From Candidatus Omnitrophota bacterium (GTDB lineage: Bacteria > Hinthialibacterota > Hinthialibacteria > Hinthialibacterales > JAKPRU01), in NCBI GenBank assembly GCA_029570205.1, contig JAKQSI010000070.1:57263-121262 (forward strand): a stretch of DNA of 64,000 nucleotides. Direction: 5' to 3'. The notes under the pieces are model-generated. The model saw only the letters and a program-made list of their open reading frames with translations. It was not told the origin of the DNA and did not search any database. Within the stretch, counting starts at the first letter, position 1. Each line of letters opens with the position of its first letter. The translations under genes and the position numbers were made by a program. This document shows, piece by piece, positions 1-8,987 of this stretch.

Positions 1-1531
1 GGGCCATATCCGAAAGAACTTCCGTCGCACCCAGCGCCGTCAGTCGTTTGACTAATGGGAGCCGCAGCGTGCTGTCTGTCGAAGCCTGAGCGGCGGCCGC
101 ACACAACCGAATCGCTGCCTCTTTCTGCTGATTCTTCTCAAGGTCGAGCGAGACTCGAATCGCCGCTTCCGCGGCGGCATTCCTGATATCTTGATCCTCT
201 TGTTCAAGCGCGGCCTGTAGAATGTCCTTAGAGGATCCGTTACCGAACGATCCGAGCGCTTTGAGAGCCGCCATTCGCAGGTATTTGTTCTCGCTTGCCG
301 CCGCTTTGGTGACAGCCGGCAACGCCGCCTCATCCGCACGACTACCTAAAATCCCGACCCACACCGTCTCCATTTCCGCCGATGCGCCATCCATCGCCCG
401 GATCACGGCCTGTGTCGTATCCTCCCCGGGGATCTGTGCCAGGGTCTCGGAAACGGCTTGTACGAGACGCTCGTCTCTGGTCTGAACGGCTTCCCTCCCG
501 ATCGTAATCAATACCGGCGTCGCCTCGGTGATAGCCGAATCTGTTCGCCCCGCCAGTACCGAGACCAGCGCGGCCCGATCTGCGCCCCTCGACCTGTTTA
601 ATGAATTGATAAGAATCCGGGTAACCGTCTCGCCCGGCATAAGGGCCAGTTGGTCCCGCGCGGCCCCAGTGAGTACCGGATCGCTGCCTCCCAGCGCCTC
701 CAACAACTCCGGCATTGCTTTCTCACCACACGCATGCGCGAGGCCGGATAAGGCTGCGCCTTTGACTAGCGAACAGGACACCTCGTTCCAGAGCCGGTGG
801 TACACGGATTCCGGGCCCCGCCCATTGCCCCGCTCCCTGGCAGTCTCCGCCCACTGCAGAAGCGCATCCGCAGCGGCTTTCTTTTCCGCATCCGAGCCGC
901 GTTCCCATATCCGCCATAGGGCTTTTGCAGACCGTGAATCTCCCAGGCGGCCCGCTGCCGCTATCGCCGTCAGCCGAACACTCTCATTCTCATCGGAGAG
1001 CGCTCGTACCACCGCCGAACTCACAGACGGGTCTTTCCGCGCCCCCAATGTTTTCACCAGAGCCGCCTTCCATTCCGGCTCCCTCGCGTTGCGTAGTGCA
1101 TCGGCAACGGCCTTCGTGGCGCTCGGATCGGGAATCCGCTCCAGCGCCCATCGCGCCATCTCGCGCTCCTCCGGAACGTCTAATCGCTCCGAAAGGACGG
1201 CAACCGATTCCTTGCCCCCCACCAGGGAAATCAATCGATATGCGAAATCCTTGACCTCGCGCTTGTGCGCCCCCTTCACGGCGCCCAGAAGAAACACTTC
1301 GGCAGCCGCCTGCTCCTCGCGCGCGCCTGGCCTGGTAGACTGGTAGACAATCCGCTCCGCGGCCTGTTTCGCCTGGAGGCGCGCTGTCGCATCGCCGGTC
1401 TCCATTCGATCGAATTCCGACACGAGCGGCTCGACTATCCCCGGAGATTTCAATTCGTGTACGGTAGCCGTAGAACAGGAGTATAGGAACAGGCTGAAAG
1501 CAAGAATCGTAATATATCGCCATTTCGTCAT
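1..1531 (-). CDS. HEAT-repeat lipoprotein, 3' end beyond the left edge
   Basis: The reading frame is open for 510 codons from ATG at 1531 to the window edge, so the C-terminus is missing. A GGAGAC ribosome site lies just upstream. The N-terminus MTKWRYITILAFSLFLYSC is a short hydrophobic signal ending in a lipobox-like LYSC, so export and lipidation at the membrane are predicted. The rest is alpha-helical HEAT-type repeats (for example SVRLTAIAAAGRLGD and YLRMAALKALGSFGN), roughly one per 30-35 residues. HEAT solenoids are protein-binding scaffolds; no enzymatic motif is visible. The start lies 20 bp after the stop of the Gfo/Idh gene on the same strand, so the two are probably co-transcribed. 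Partner and function are unknown. Confidence 0.8.
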   Translation of the reverse strand, partial: MTKWRYITILAFSLFLYSCSTATVHELKSPGIVEPLVSEFDRMETGDATARLQAKQAAERIVYQSTRPGAREEQAAAEVFLLGAVKGAHKREVKDFAYRLISLVGGKESVAVLSERLDVPEEREMARWALERIPDPSATKAVADALRNAREPEWKAALVKTLGARKDPSVSSAVVRALSDENESVRLTAIAAAGRLGDSRSAKALWRIWERGSDAEKKAAADALLQWAETARERGNGRGPESVYHRLWNEVSCSLVKGAALSGLAHACGEKAMPELLEALGGSDPVLTGAARDQLALMPGETVTRILINSLNRSRGADRAALVSVLAGRTDSAITEATPVLITIGREAVQTRDERLVQAVSETLAQIPGEDTTQAVIRAMDGASAEMETVWVGILGSRADEAALPAVTKAAASENKYLRMAALKALGSFGNGSSKDILQAALEQEDQDIRNAAAEAAIRVSLDLEKNQQKEAAIRLCAAAAQASTDSTLRLPLVKRLTALGATEVLSDMA

Positions 1532-1551
1532 TAGATTGTCTCCTTCGTCGT

Positions 1552-2829
1552 TCACAGATACCACGGCGCGCGATACGGTTTGACTAACCAGCGGTTCGCT
1601 TCGGGATCATCTACAAACTCCTCCCGATCCGGGTCCCAGTACAGTTTGCGACCAAGCCGCAGCGCGATATTACTCAGATGCGCAACAGAAACCGAGCGAT
1701 GTCCGACCTCCACATCGCATATCGGACGTTTGCGCGCACGAATGCTGTTCAGCCAATCGGCATGATGGTCATTGCTTTCATACAGGTGGACATCTTTCGG
1801 ACCCAGAATCTCATACATCAGATCCTTCGGTTCGCTGTCCATCCCGCCGCGCCAGACATGTACCCACCCATCTGCGCCCTCGAATCGAGTTCCGTGCTCC
1901 GGATTCGTAGCGATCATCGTAACTCCATTCGCATATTGCAGAGTCACACTGAAGTCGGTATACGTTTCAAAAAGCCCCTCACTCGGAAGTGTACCGGTCC
2001 CCTCAACGGAAATCGGGCCGGTGAGATCCGTGCCAAGGCCCCATTGCGCGATATCGAAATGATGCGCACCCCAGTCTGTCATCTGCCCGCCGGAATAGTC
2101 GAAAAACCAGCGGAAATTCCAGAACGTCCGGTCCTTGTTATAGGGAACCCACGGCGCGGGACCGAGATACATATTCCAATCGAAGCCATCGGGCGGATCG
2201 CTGTCGGGCGCCTCGCCCCCGGCCGAACCATTCGGCAAGAACACCTTTACCGTATGAACCCTGCCGATCCTGCCGCTTCGGACCAGTTCGCAGGTAAATC
2301 GGAAACGCCAATCGGAGCGCTGCTGGCTTCCGACCTGGAAAATACGATTATACCGGCGAACGGCTTTCACTAGTGCTTTGCCTTCGCCGATAGTCAGCGT
2401 CAACGGCTTTTCGCAGTAGATATCTTTGCCGGCCTCACATGCCGAGACGGCAATTCGGGTATGCCAGTGATCCGGCGTAGCAATGACTACCGCATCGATA
2501 TCGTCGCGGTCCAGCAGCTCGCGGAAGTCGTTGTAGGAAGCGCAGTTCTGATTCCCGTACTTTTCATTGGCTCTCCGCCGGGCTTTTTCCCGATGTTCCT
2601 GGAACACGTCGCAAACCGCGAGAATCTGTGCCTCTGAGTTGTCCAGGAACTTGCGGAAATGGTAATTGCCCTGGCCGCCGAGACCGATAAACCCAAGGGT
2701 GATCCGGTCGTTCGGCGCGGTACCAGCCTGGGGTCGTGAGGGCCGTGTAAGGCAGGCCGACGCCAGGGCTCCCGCCATTCCTTTCCCTGCCCGATTAAGA
2801 AAACTTCGGCGTGTAATTCGGTTTGGCAT
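1552..2829 (-). CDS. Tat-exported Gfo/Idh/MocA-family oxidoreductase
   Basis: A 425-residue NAD(P)-dependent oxidoreductase of the Gfo/Idh/MocA family. ATG 2829 is preferred over an in-frame ATG at 2874 because GGAGGAATAGA sits directly before it and the protein then begins with a twin-arginine signal (RRSFLNRAGKG, residues 7-17). The Rossmann motif GLGGQG is at about 49-54, the family EKP motif at about 140-142, and a DWGAHHFDIAQW segment belongs to the substrate domain. Exported members of this family are common in polysaccharide-degrading PVC bacteria and act on sugars or sugar derivatives. The substrate cannot be told from sequence. It lies downstream of the DUF4838 gene and upstream of a HEAT lipoprotein on the same strand. 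Confidence 0.9.
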   Translation of the reverse strand: MPNRITRRSFLNRAGKGMAGALASACLTRPSRPQAGTAPNDRITLGFIGLGGQGNYHFRKFLDNSEAQILAVCDVFQEHREKARRRANEKYGNQNCASYNDFRELLDRDDIDAVVIATPDHWHTRIAVSACEAGKDIYCEKPLTLTIGEGKALVKAVRRYNRIFQVGSQQRSDWRFRFTCELVRSGRIGRVHTVKVFLPNGSAGGEAPDSDPPDGFDWNMYLGPAPWVPYNKDRTFWNFRWFFDYSGGQMTDWGAHHFDIAQWGLGTDLTGPISVEGTGTLPSEGLFETYTDFSVTLQYANGVTMIATNPEHGTRFEGADGWVHVWRGGMDSEPKDLMYEILGPKDVHLYESNDHHADWLNSIRARKRPICDVEVGHRSVSVAHLSNIALRLGRKLYWDPDREEFVDDPEANRWLVKPYRAPWYL

Positions 2830-2990
2830 TCTATTCCTCCATCGCCCGTATCGGTCTGTCCCGAAACGGAACATTTACCTGTAGCGATTTCATTACCTTA
2901 CGGAGAACATCAATCCGGGATTCCTGAGGTTCTGCCCGACTATTGTTACTCGAATCTCAACCACCGCGACAACCGTGGGCCGTTACCGGA

Positions 2991-5504
2991 TCACATCGGC
3001 GGTTTGTCGAGATACTCAAATGAATACCCGAACGTGAACACCTGACCCGTTTTCAGTTCGACAGGTTTCGTGGTCAATTCCAGGTTCGCCTGCCGACAGG
3101 GCGGCGCCCACCAGAAACCCGTTTTGACGATCTGTTCCGGCTTGTATTTCAACAGGATCCCACACTTCGCCTCGTGATTGAACAGGGCGCATTGCCCCGT
3201 TCCCTTCTGCAACAAATCCTCCAACGGTCCTTTATTTCCTTGCCAGTCCTTATTGAACGGCATCCACTTGTCGGTCTTGACATAAGCGGTAAAGACCGCG
3301 CTATCCTCGCTCCTGGTGAAGGTACAGAAATGCGGAATCAGCTTGAATTGATACGCCTGCGGTTCAGCGCCTTCTTGAATCACAAAGGTCTCGAATCGGA
3401 CTTTCTCCGGCTCATCGGCCCTGAAGCCGATTCGTCTAATCAGAACCGATCCGTCGGGAAAATCGCCGGCGAGCTGTAACCCGTTCGCATCGGCTACCGC
3501 ATGGAACGGTCCGGGGGATTTCCAGCCGTCGCCGGTCAATCGGACTTCCCGAATGGTTCCGATCCAGAACGGGTCGCCGAGACGTCCGCCACCTTCTCTC
3601 GGGGCGAGCATGTTCCTGCCGGATGGCTTGTGGATCATTTCGACTACTTTGCCGCTGTCCTCGGGAATAATGGTCAGCTGCCAGACGGCATTCTCGATCC
3701 GCTGGGCGGCATACCTTCGCCCGACCGCCTCTGTGATCTCCTTGAAGTAGTCGGCGGCGGGGCGGGTCTCGGCGGCCATGGACATGTTGTAGCGTTTGCA
3801 GAGGTCAATGTATCGGTCCATCACGTGCCGCTGCGGCTTCGGTAATCCCACAATGTATTCCCCGTCCTTGTACTCTAATGTCGCACAGGTTTCCAGCACG
3901 GCCTTGTGAGCGCAAATCGAGGCTTTTTCCACACGTGCGCGGACCGCTTTGTCTTTCGTCGAGTGGAGCGCCCGGTCGAAATACGCGAGGGACTTCAACG
4001 AGATTTCCGGGGTCAGCCCGACCTCTGCGGTGGAGGGGAAACAACCCGGATGCATCCCGCAGGCATTCGCGTTATCATGCAGCATTGTGAGATAATCCAT
4101 GATCGGCTGGGCGGCGTCCGCATAGTGTAATCGACAGAACTCCTGCACAAGGTCCCAGCTGTTCCGCGAGGGATCCCAGATGCACCGGGAAATCACGTAG
4201 TTGCGAAGGTCGCACATCTCCCCGGTGTTGCCGTTCCCGTTGGCCTGCATAAAAAGACCTTTGACATGATTCTGCAAAAAGTACTGCACATTCGGACCGA
4301 TGCTGCGCAGATTGGGGAATGGGAGATCGTAGCAACGGAAATTCGTGTTGTAATTCCACACCCAGATGTCGTCACAGATTTTCCCCCAGTCTTCCATATC
4401 TTTACAGAACTCGCGGTTCCGCGAGCAGTCGGGATCGTTGATCGGGTGAAGCGTACAGCATTCAATACTGCATAATTGAATCTGTACATTCTTTCGGGGT
4501 TGGATCGTTTTCGGCGCTTTGCGTGTGTACCAGTAAGCCAGCGTGCCGATTTTTACATCGGGATATTTCTTCTCGACCCGTTCGGCAACCGCGTTCACAA
4601 AGGCCAGGTGAGATCCCATCGGCGTGCCTTCCCGCCGGTTGATTTCCTCGCAACGCTCGCAGCGGCAGTAGGCATCGTTGTCGTTCTGGCTTACACTGAT
4701 GTTCTTCTGGCCGGGATTCTGATCGAGTTCTTTAATTACGTTTTGAGCGACGATCTCGATCACCTCCGGATTCGTTACACAGACCTCCGGTCCGCCGCCG
4801 CCTATCTCCAGGACTCGTTTCCCATCCACGAGCGCAAAATACTCGGGATGGTCTTTTCCGAATTGCTCCACCGGGAGCAAGCGGTAAAGCGAATGATTAA
4901 TCAGGTTCTGCCGGGTAATGCCGCCGAGTTTTTCATCTGTAGTCGTTGTGTTGACACGCAACTTCGCGGCAAATTCGGGATGGTCTGCGTTCTCTTTGTA
5001 GTAGCTCCATCGAAACGAAAACGGTGGGATATACTGATAGTCTCCGCAGGGGATGCTCCATGAGGTCTTTTGTGGAATATAGGTGTGATCGAAAGTCAGG
5101 AATCGAATACCGAGATACTTTTCCATGAATTCATAGACACCATAGAGGGTCCCGCGCGGGCGACCGCCCGCGATAGCGATATGGTCCGCCTGAATGCGGA
5201 TACGGAGACCTTCTTCACCCAGATCGTCAACCTGCAATGCCACGGGACTGGCGGCCAACTCCGCTCCGGGGCCGATAAAAATGTTGCCCGTGCTTTTCGG
5301 CGCGGCATTACGAATCGGCAGATCAAGACCGACGGCCTGGCGGAACAGGCCTTGAAACTCCTCAGCGGCATATTGCTCGCTGGGAATCGCGTCTTTCGCC
5401 ACCACAATGGTCCAGTTGTGCATTTGGGCAAGATCAAGATTCTGCTGCCCGACTGCCGCTCCACAGGCGGCCAGGACAATCGAAACGAAAAGGAATGTGC
5501 GCAT
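2991..5504 (-). CDS. exported DUF4838-domain protein
   Basis: 837 residues with signal peptide MRTFLFVSIVLAACGAAVGQ. ATG 5504 is chosen over ATG 5537 because the signal begins there and GAGAGG lies upstream. The N-terminal region (about 20-140) resembles the small alpha/beta domain at the front of GH67 and related glycosidases, with GGRPRGTLYGVYEFMEKYLG. The central part matches DUF4838, with the Cys-rich CRCERCEEINRREG stretch and the SQNDND motif. The C-terminal third looks like a beta-sandwich. DUF4838 proteins are often next to glycan-degrading genes and are suspected glycoside hydrolases, but no activity can be assigned from sequence. It is transcribed toward the Gfo/Idh gene across a 161-bp gap. 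Confidence 0.88.
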   Translation of the reverse strand: MRTFLFVSIVLAACGAAVGQQNLDLAQMHNWTIVVAKDAIPSEQYAAEEFQGLFRQAVGLDLPIRNAAPKSTGNIFIGPGAELAASPVALQVDDLGEEGLRIRIQADHIAIAGGRPRGTLYGVYEFMEKYLGIRFLTFDHTYIPQKTSWSIPCGDYQYIPPFSFRWSYYKENADHPEFAAKLRVNTTTTDEKLGGITRQNLINHSLYRLLPVEQFGKDHPEYFALVDGKRVLEIGGGGPEVCVTNPEVIEIVAQNVIKELDQNPGQKNISVSQNDNDAYCRCERCEEINRREGTPMGSHLAFVNAVAERVEKKYPDVKIGTLAYWYTRKAPKTIQPRKNVQIQLCSIECCTLHPINDPDCSRNREFCKDMEDWGKICDDIWVWNYNTNFRCYDLPFPNLRSIGPNVQYFLQNHVKGLFMQANGNGNTGEMCDLRNYVISRCIWDPSRNSWDLVQEFCRLHYADAAQPIMDYLTMLHDNANACGMHPGCFPSTAEVGLTPEISLKSLAYFDRALHSTKDKAVRARVEKASICAHKAVLETCATLEYKDGEYIVGLPKPQRHVMDRYIDLCKRYNMSMAAETRPAADYFKEITEAVGRRYAAQRIENAVWQLTIIPEDSGKVVEMIHKPSGRNMLAPREGGGRLGDPFWIGTIREVRLTGDGWKSPGPFHAVADANGLQLAGDFPDGSVLIRRIGFRADEPEKVRFETFVIQEGAEPQAYQFKLIPHFCTFTRSEDSAVFTAYVKTDKWMPFNKDWQGNKGPLEDLLQKGTGQCALFNHEAKCGILLKYKPEQIVKTGFWWAPPCRQANLELTTKPVELKTGQVFTFGYSFEYLDKPPM

Positions 5505-5688
5505 GATTCCAGGTCCTCTCTCATCAGGTTTTCCCAAACGCTAACACACTCGCCATGGCCCGTAAAGACGGTGCAATGGCTTGAGGACAGGAAGAGGGGA
5601 CTTGGCGACACTTTTCAACCCTTCTGCACGTTTCCCCAGTCGGTATACTCTGTTCAACTCCAGACTCACAGAGAGATTGAGAATAACC

Positions 5689-7533
5689 ATGAGAATGCCA
5701 TTCCGTGAAATCCTTCGGGAACGGGTCCTCCTGGCCGATGGAGCGATGGGCACAGAGCTTTACGCCCGGGGCTTCTTTGTCAATCGTTCGTATGATGAGT
5801 TAAACCTGACCTCGCCGGAAACCATCCTTGGGATTCATGAGCAATATGTTGAGGCGGGAGCGGAGATTCTCACAACCAACACATTCGGGGCTAATCGAAT
5901 CCTCCTGAGCGGCTTCGGCCTTGCGGATCGAACCGTGGAGATCAACCGGCGCGGTGTGGAGCTGGCAAAACAAGCCGCCGGGGATGCCGCGTATATCGCC
6001 GGAAGCATAGGGCCGATTCTGGAGAAATTCTACCGTGAAAATGATGAACAAGGCATCCGGGATGCCGTTCAGGAACAATCTTCCGCATTGATTGAAAACG
6101 GGGTGGATCTCATCCTTCTGGAGACATTTACCTCACCGGAACAGTTGGAGCAAGTTTATCGAGCTGTTCGAGCGACAAACGATGAGATTCCCATTATTCC
6201 GTCCGTTTCCCTGCGCATATTCGATGAATCCCAAAGTGTTTCGCCGGCACAGCTGGTGAAACGAGTCCGGGGGTGGGGATCACAGTTCCTGGGATTGAAC
6301 TGCGGCGGTGGCCCGCCGGAAATGCTGGAAATCCTGCCTCTGGTGATCGGTGAAGCGGGGACCGATTTAAGAGTGTCGGTCATGCCGAACGCGGGCCTGC
6401 CCAAAAGCGTGGAGGGCCGGACCCTGTATCTCGCCTCGCCGGAATACATGGCGGAGTACACGCGCCGATTTGTGCAGATCGGCGCGGCGATTGTCGGCGG
6501 ATGCTGCGGAACCACGCCCCGTATGATTAAGGAAATGCGCTCGTTCCTGCGATCCGTCCAGCCCGGCAAGACGGTCTCCATCACCATGTTGGAGACCAGG
6601 GACTCGGACCAATCCATGCCGGCGATTCCCCTGGAGGAACGGACGGCGTTCGGGAAGATCCTCGGGAAGAAATTTGCGGTTTCCGTGGAGCTCGATCCCC
6701 CGAAAGGCATCGAGGCGGAAAAAGCGGTTCAGGGCGCAAAATTTCTTTATGAGCACGGAATCGACGCCGTGAATATCGCCGATGGTCCTCGCGCAACCGG
6801 ACGAATGTCGCCGACTGCGCTGGCGACTTTGGTGAAGCGCGAGGTCCCCATTGAAACCATTATTCATGTCTGCTGTCGGGATCGGAACCTGCTCGCATTG
6901 CAGATGGATTTGATCAGCGCAAATGCCCTGGGACTCAAGAACCTGATGCTTATCACCGGCGATCCGCCGAAAATGGGCATATATCCCGATTCGACTGCCG
7001 TGTTCGATCTCGATTCTATCGGCCTGGTTACCTGCACAAATCTATTAAATCACGGGCTGGATTTCGCTCGGCGACCGTTGAACGGTCAAACGTCGTTCGT
7101 CCTGGGGGTGGGGTGTAATCCGGGCGCGACAGACCTGGAGCGGGAGGTCCGCCGATATGAGCAGAAAGTGGAGGCCGGTGCGGAGTTTGTGTTCTCGCAA
7201 CCGGTATATGACAATGCTCTTCTGGAGAATTTCCTCAGAAGGACTGCTCACGTTCGCGCTATTCCGTTTTTCGTTGGGATTCTTCCTTTGGCAAGCTATA
7301 AGAACGCGGAGTTTTTACACAATGAGGTCCCCGGGATGCAGGTCCCGGAGGAAATTCGCGAGCGGATGCGGCTGGCACAAACCAAAGAGGCCCAGCGCAA
7401 CGAGGGTCTCCAGATTGCCGCCGAGGTTCTCCGTGAGGCCCGTCGCCTTCCGCAGGTCCGGGGCGCGTACATTTTCCCCCCATTCGGCAAGTACGAACGC
7501 ATCCTGGATGTCCTCGAAATGGCCGGGGTGTAA
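5689..7533 (+). CDS. yitJ: homocysteine S-methyltransferase / methylenetetrahydrofolate reductase fusion
   Basis: 614 residues. The first ~300 are a homocysteine S-methyltransferase domain (DGAMGTEL near the start; zinc-ligand cysteines in GLNCGGG and in GGCCGTTP). The second half, from about 330, is a methylenetetrahydrofolate reductase TIM barrel (FAVSVELDPPKG, NLMLITGDPP, FVFSQPVYDN). The fusion matches B. subtilis YitJ, which couples reduction of methylene-THF to methyl transfer onto homocysteine. An open frame extends upstream to 5581, but conserved sequence begins at MRMPFREIL, so ATG 5689 is used; ATG 5695 is also possible and the ribosome site is weak. It is divergent from the DUF4838 gene. 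No S-adenosylmethionine or B12 riboswitch was recognised in the 185-bp gap. Confidence 0.9.
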   Translation: MRMPFREILRERVLLADGAMGTELYARGFFVNRSYDELNLTSPETILGIHEQYVEAGAEILTTNTFGANRILLSGFGLADRTVEINRRGVELAKQAAGDAAYIAGSIGPILEKFYRENDEQGIRDAVQEQSSALIENGVDLILLETFTSPEQLEQVYRAVRATNDEIPIIPSVSLRIFDESQSVSPAQLVKRVRGWGSQFLGLNCGGGPPEMLEILPLVIGEAGTDLRVSVMPNAGLPKSVEGRTLYLASPEYMAEYTRRFVQIGAAIVGGCCGTTPRMIKEMRSFLRSVQPGKTVSITMLETRDSDQSMPAIPLEERTAFGKILGKKFAVSVELDPPKGIEAEKAVQGAKFLYEHGIDAVNIADGPRATGRMSPTALATLVKREVPIETIIHVCCRDRNLLALQMDLISANALGLKNLMLITGDPPKMGIYPDSTAVFDLDSIGLVTCTNLLNHGLDFARRPLNGQTSFVLGVGCNPGATDLEREVRRYEQKVEAGAEFVFSQPVYDNALLENFLRRTAHVRAIPFFVGILPLASYKNAEFLHNEVPGMQVPEEIRERMRLAQTKEAQRNEGLQIAAEVLREARRLPQVRGAYIFPPFGKYERILDVLEMAGV

Positions 7534-7567
7534 CAGCCCTGAAGGTCTATCTCAGAAGTCTCTGAAT

Positions 7568-7605
7568 CTCCCTCCTCCGAAGATCGAGGGAGGCCAGATG
7601 GGGGT
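7568..7605. repeat. dispersed repeat, CCCTCTCC/GGGGTTGA family
   Basis: Short inverted repeat CTCCCTCCTCCG...GAGGGAGG followed by GGGGGTTGA between two convergent genes. It is a member of a family seen about ten times in this window, always outside or at the edges of genes. It may help separate the convergent transcripts, but it lacks a T-tract. Confidence 0.6.
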
Positions 7606-7610
7606 TGAAT

Positions 7611-8576
7611 CTATTCCACCATCCCCAACAGCCACTCCCGGTAGTTCGCAAACATCTCAAAAGGAATATCGACCCGAACCGTATCATCCAGGCCGGGAAT
7701 ATACCGTCCGGACTCCAGCAGTGGCGGAACCTTGCGCTGCAATTCCCGGATCATCGCCTGCTCACCCTGACGCAGGGTGCGGTTATCAATCCCGCCCTGC
7801 AAAGCAAGATCAGGCCCATATTCTCTGCGGACTTGCAGGTAATCCACTCCCGCCGCACACGCCTGATCTATAAACATGCCGTTGATCCCGCAATCCATCC
7901 ACAGTGGAATCAGCGGCAGAATATGGCCGCATGACCATGCAAATCGACGATGAATCCCATGTCTCTCCAATCGCGCGCAAATCCGTCGATAACGCGGCTC
8001 CAGAAATCGGCGTGCCATTTCGGGCGAAATCACGAGACCGGAGTTGGAGGCAATCGGCTCATAGAGAATCGCATAGTCCGGTTTCACACCCGCACAAACC
8101 CGGTCGATCAGTTCCTCGAGGTATTCCGTATAGAAATCCAGAATGTACCGGACTCGTTCCGGTTCATCCATCAGGAAAAGAATGACCGGCACAAAACTGC
8201 GGTAGTTGCGAATCCCCAGGATCTGAAACATTCCCTCCGGCCACGGCTCGAAACTGATCAGATGGTCCCGTTTCGCCGCTTCCTTGCACCATACAGACCA
8301 ATTTTCCGGGAACCGGCGTGGGTCGGCGGCATCGTACCAGGTTTCCGGCGAGGGCCAGATTGTGCGGGGATCCTCAGGAGCATCGAATTTCCGAACCTGG
8401 ATGGGCACAGATTCATGCCGATCCAGGTCAAAAAACTCCTCCGGCGGACGCTTGTCGAGATATCCTTCGGCGCGCCACAACTCCACCGTATCATCCGCAA
8501 ACTTCGACTCAATCCGGGGCGGGCGATCCACCGGACGACCTTCAAGATATGCGGTAAATCTTTCGCGGGCGTTCAT
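7611..8576 (-). CDS. uroporphyrinogen decarboxylase-like (corrinoid-type) methyltransferase
   Basis: 321 residues of the UroD fold (start MNARERFTAYLEGRPVDRPP, typical of MtaA/CmuA-like members rather than HemE). It differs from HemE: the RQAGRY motif is absent, and a CGHILPLIPLWMDCGI segment occupies the place where corrinoid methyltransferases carry zinc-binding His/Cys. A true hemE is present at 20.8 kb, so a role in methyl-group transfer is more likely than heme synthesis. ATG 8576 is chosen because similarity starts there; the open frame continues upstream to 8795 without conserved sequence. The ribosome site is weak (GAAG). The substrate is unknown, and no corrinoid protein gene is adjacent. 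Confidence 0.75.
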   Translation of the reverse strand: MNARERFTAYLEGRPVDRPPRIESKFADDTVELWRAEGYLDKRPPEEFFDLDRHESVPIQVRKFDAPEDPRTIWPSPETWYDAADPRRFPENWSVWCKEAAKRDHLISFEPWPEGMFQILGIRNYRSFVPVILFLMDEPERVRYILDFYTEYLEELIDRVCAGVKPDYAILYEPIASNSGLVISPEMARRFLEPRYRRICARLERHGIHRRFAWSCGHILPLIPLWMDCGINGMFIDQACAAGVDYLQVRREYGPDLALQGGIDNRTLRQGEQAMIRELQRKVPPLLESGRYIPGLDDTVRVDIPFEMFANYREWLLGMVE

Positions 8577-8739
8577 ATTCTTCGCTATCTGTCTACCCCC
8601 CTTCAGCCCCTTTTCTTCGATTTTTAATTTTTTGATCCGGTTCACTCTGTCCGCTATTTTCGTGAAACATCCTTGACCCTGAAGATCGAATGTGAGTAGA
8701 TTGAGCTCGGTCATTCTATCGGAAAGAATCGCCCTTGAG

Positions 8740-8987
8740 GAGATGATCGTATGAACGAGTCCCTGTCCGCTTCTCCCGGGAGAGCGTCCTCGCATCCGTC
8801 ATTCCGGGGAGCGAAGCGACGTGGGAATCTCGCAGTTGCAGCGCACAACATGAGATCGCCACGTCGCGGCCCTTCGCAGACTCAGGAGCCGCTCCTCGCA
8901 ATGACGGAACAGGCATTGCTCCCAGGGGAAACCACGGTTCCTTCATCAAATCATCGGCATCGCCGGTCTGCCGCTCGCCATGATTCG
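8740..8987. repeat. intergenic-type repeat within the 5' region of the beta-propeller gene
   Basis: Between the UroD-like gene and the signal peptide of the next gene lies a repeat with GAGCGAAGCGACGTGGGAAT and GAGATCGCCACGTCGCGG, ending CTCGCAATGACGG. This is a dispersed type of sequence; a shortened relative lies at 25.2 kb (GGAGCGAGGCTCGCGATGACGG). A good ribosome site (GAGGAG at about 8736) and ATG 8751 precede it, and the frame stays open through the repeat into the downstream protein. Confidence 0.6.

Noticed and set aside
528-1346. 272-codon plus-strand frame
   Set aside because: Antisense to the HEAT lipoprotein, whose coding frame is uninterrupted and conserved in type; high-GC shadow.
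5505-5688. SAM or cobalamin riboswitch before the methionine-synthesis fusion gene
   Set aside because: No kink-turn, B12-box or terminator-like structure recognised in the spacer.
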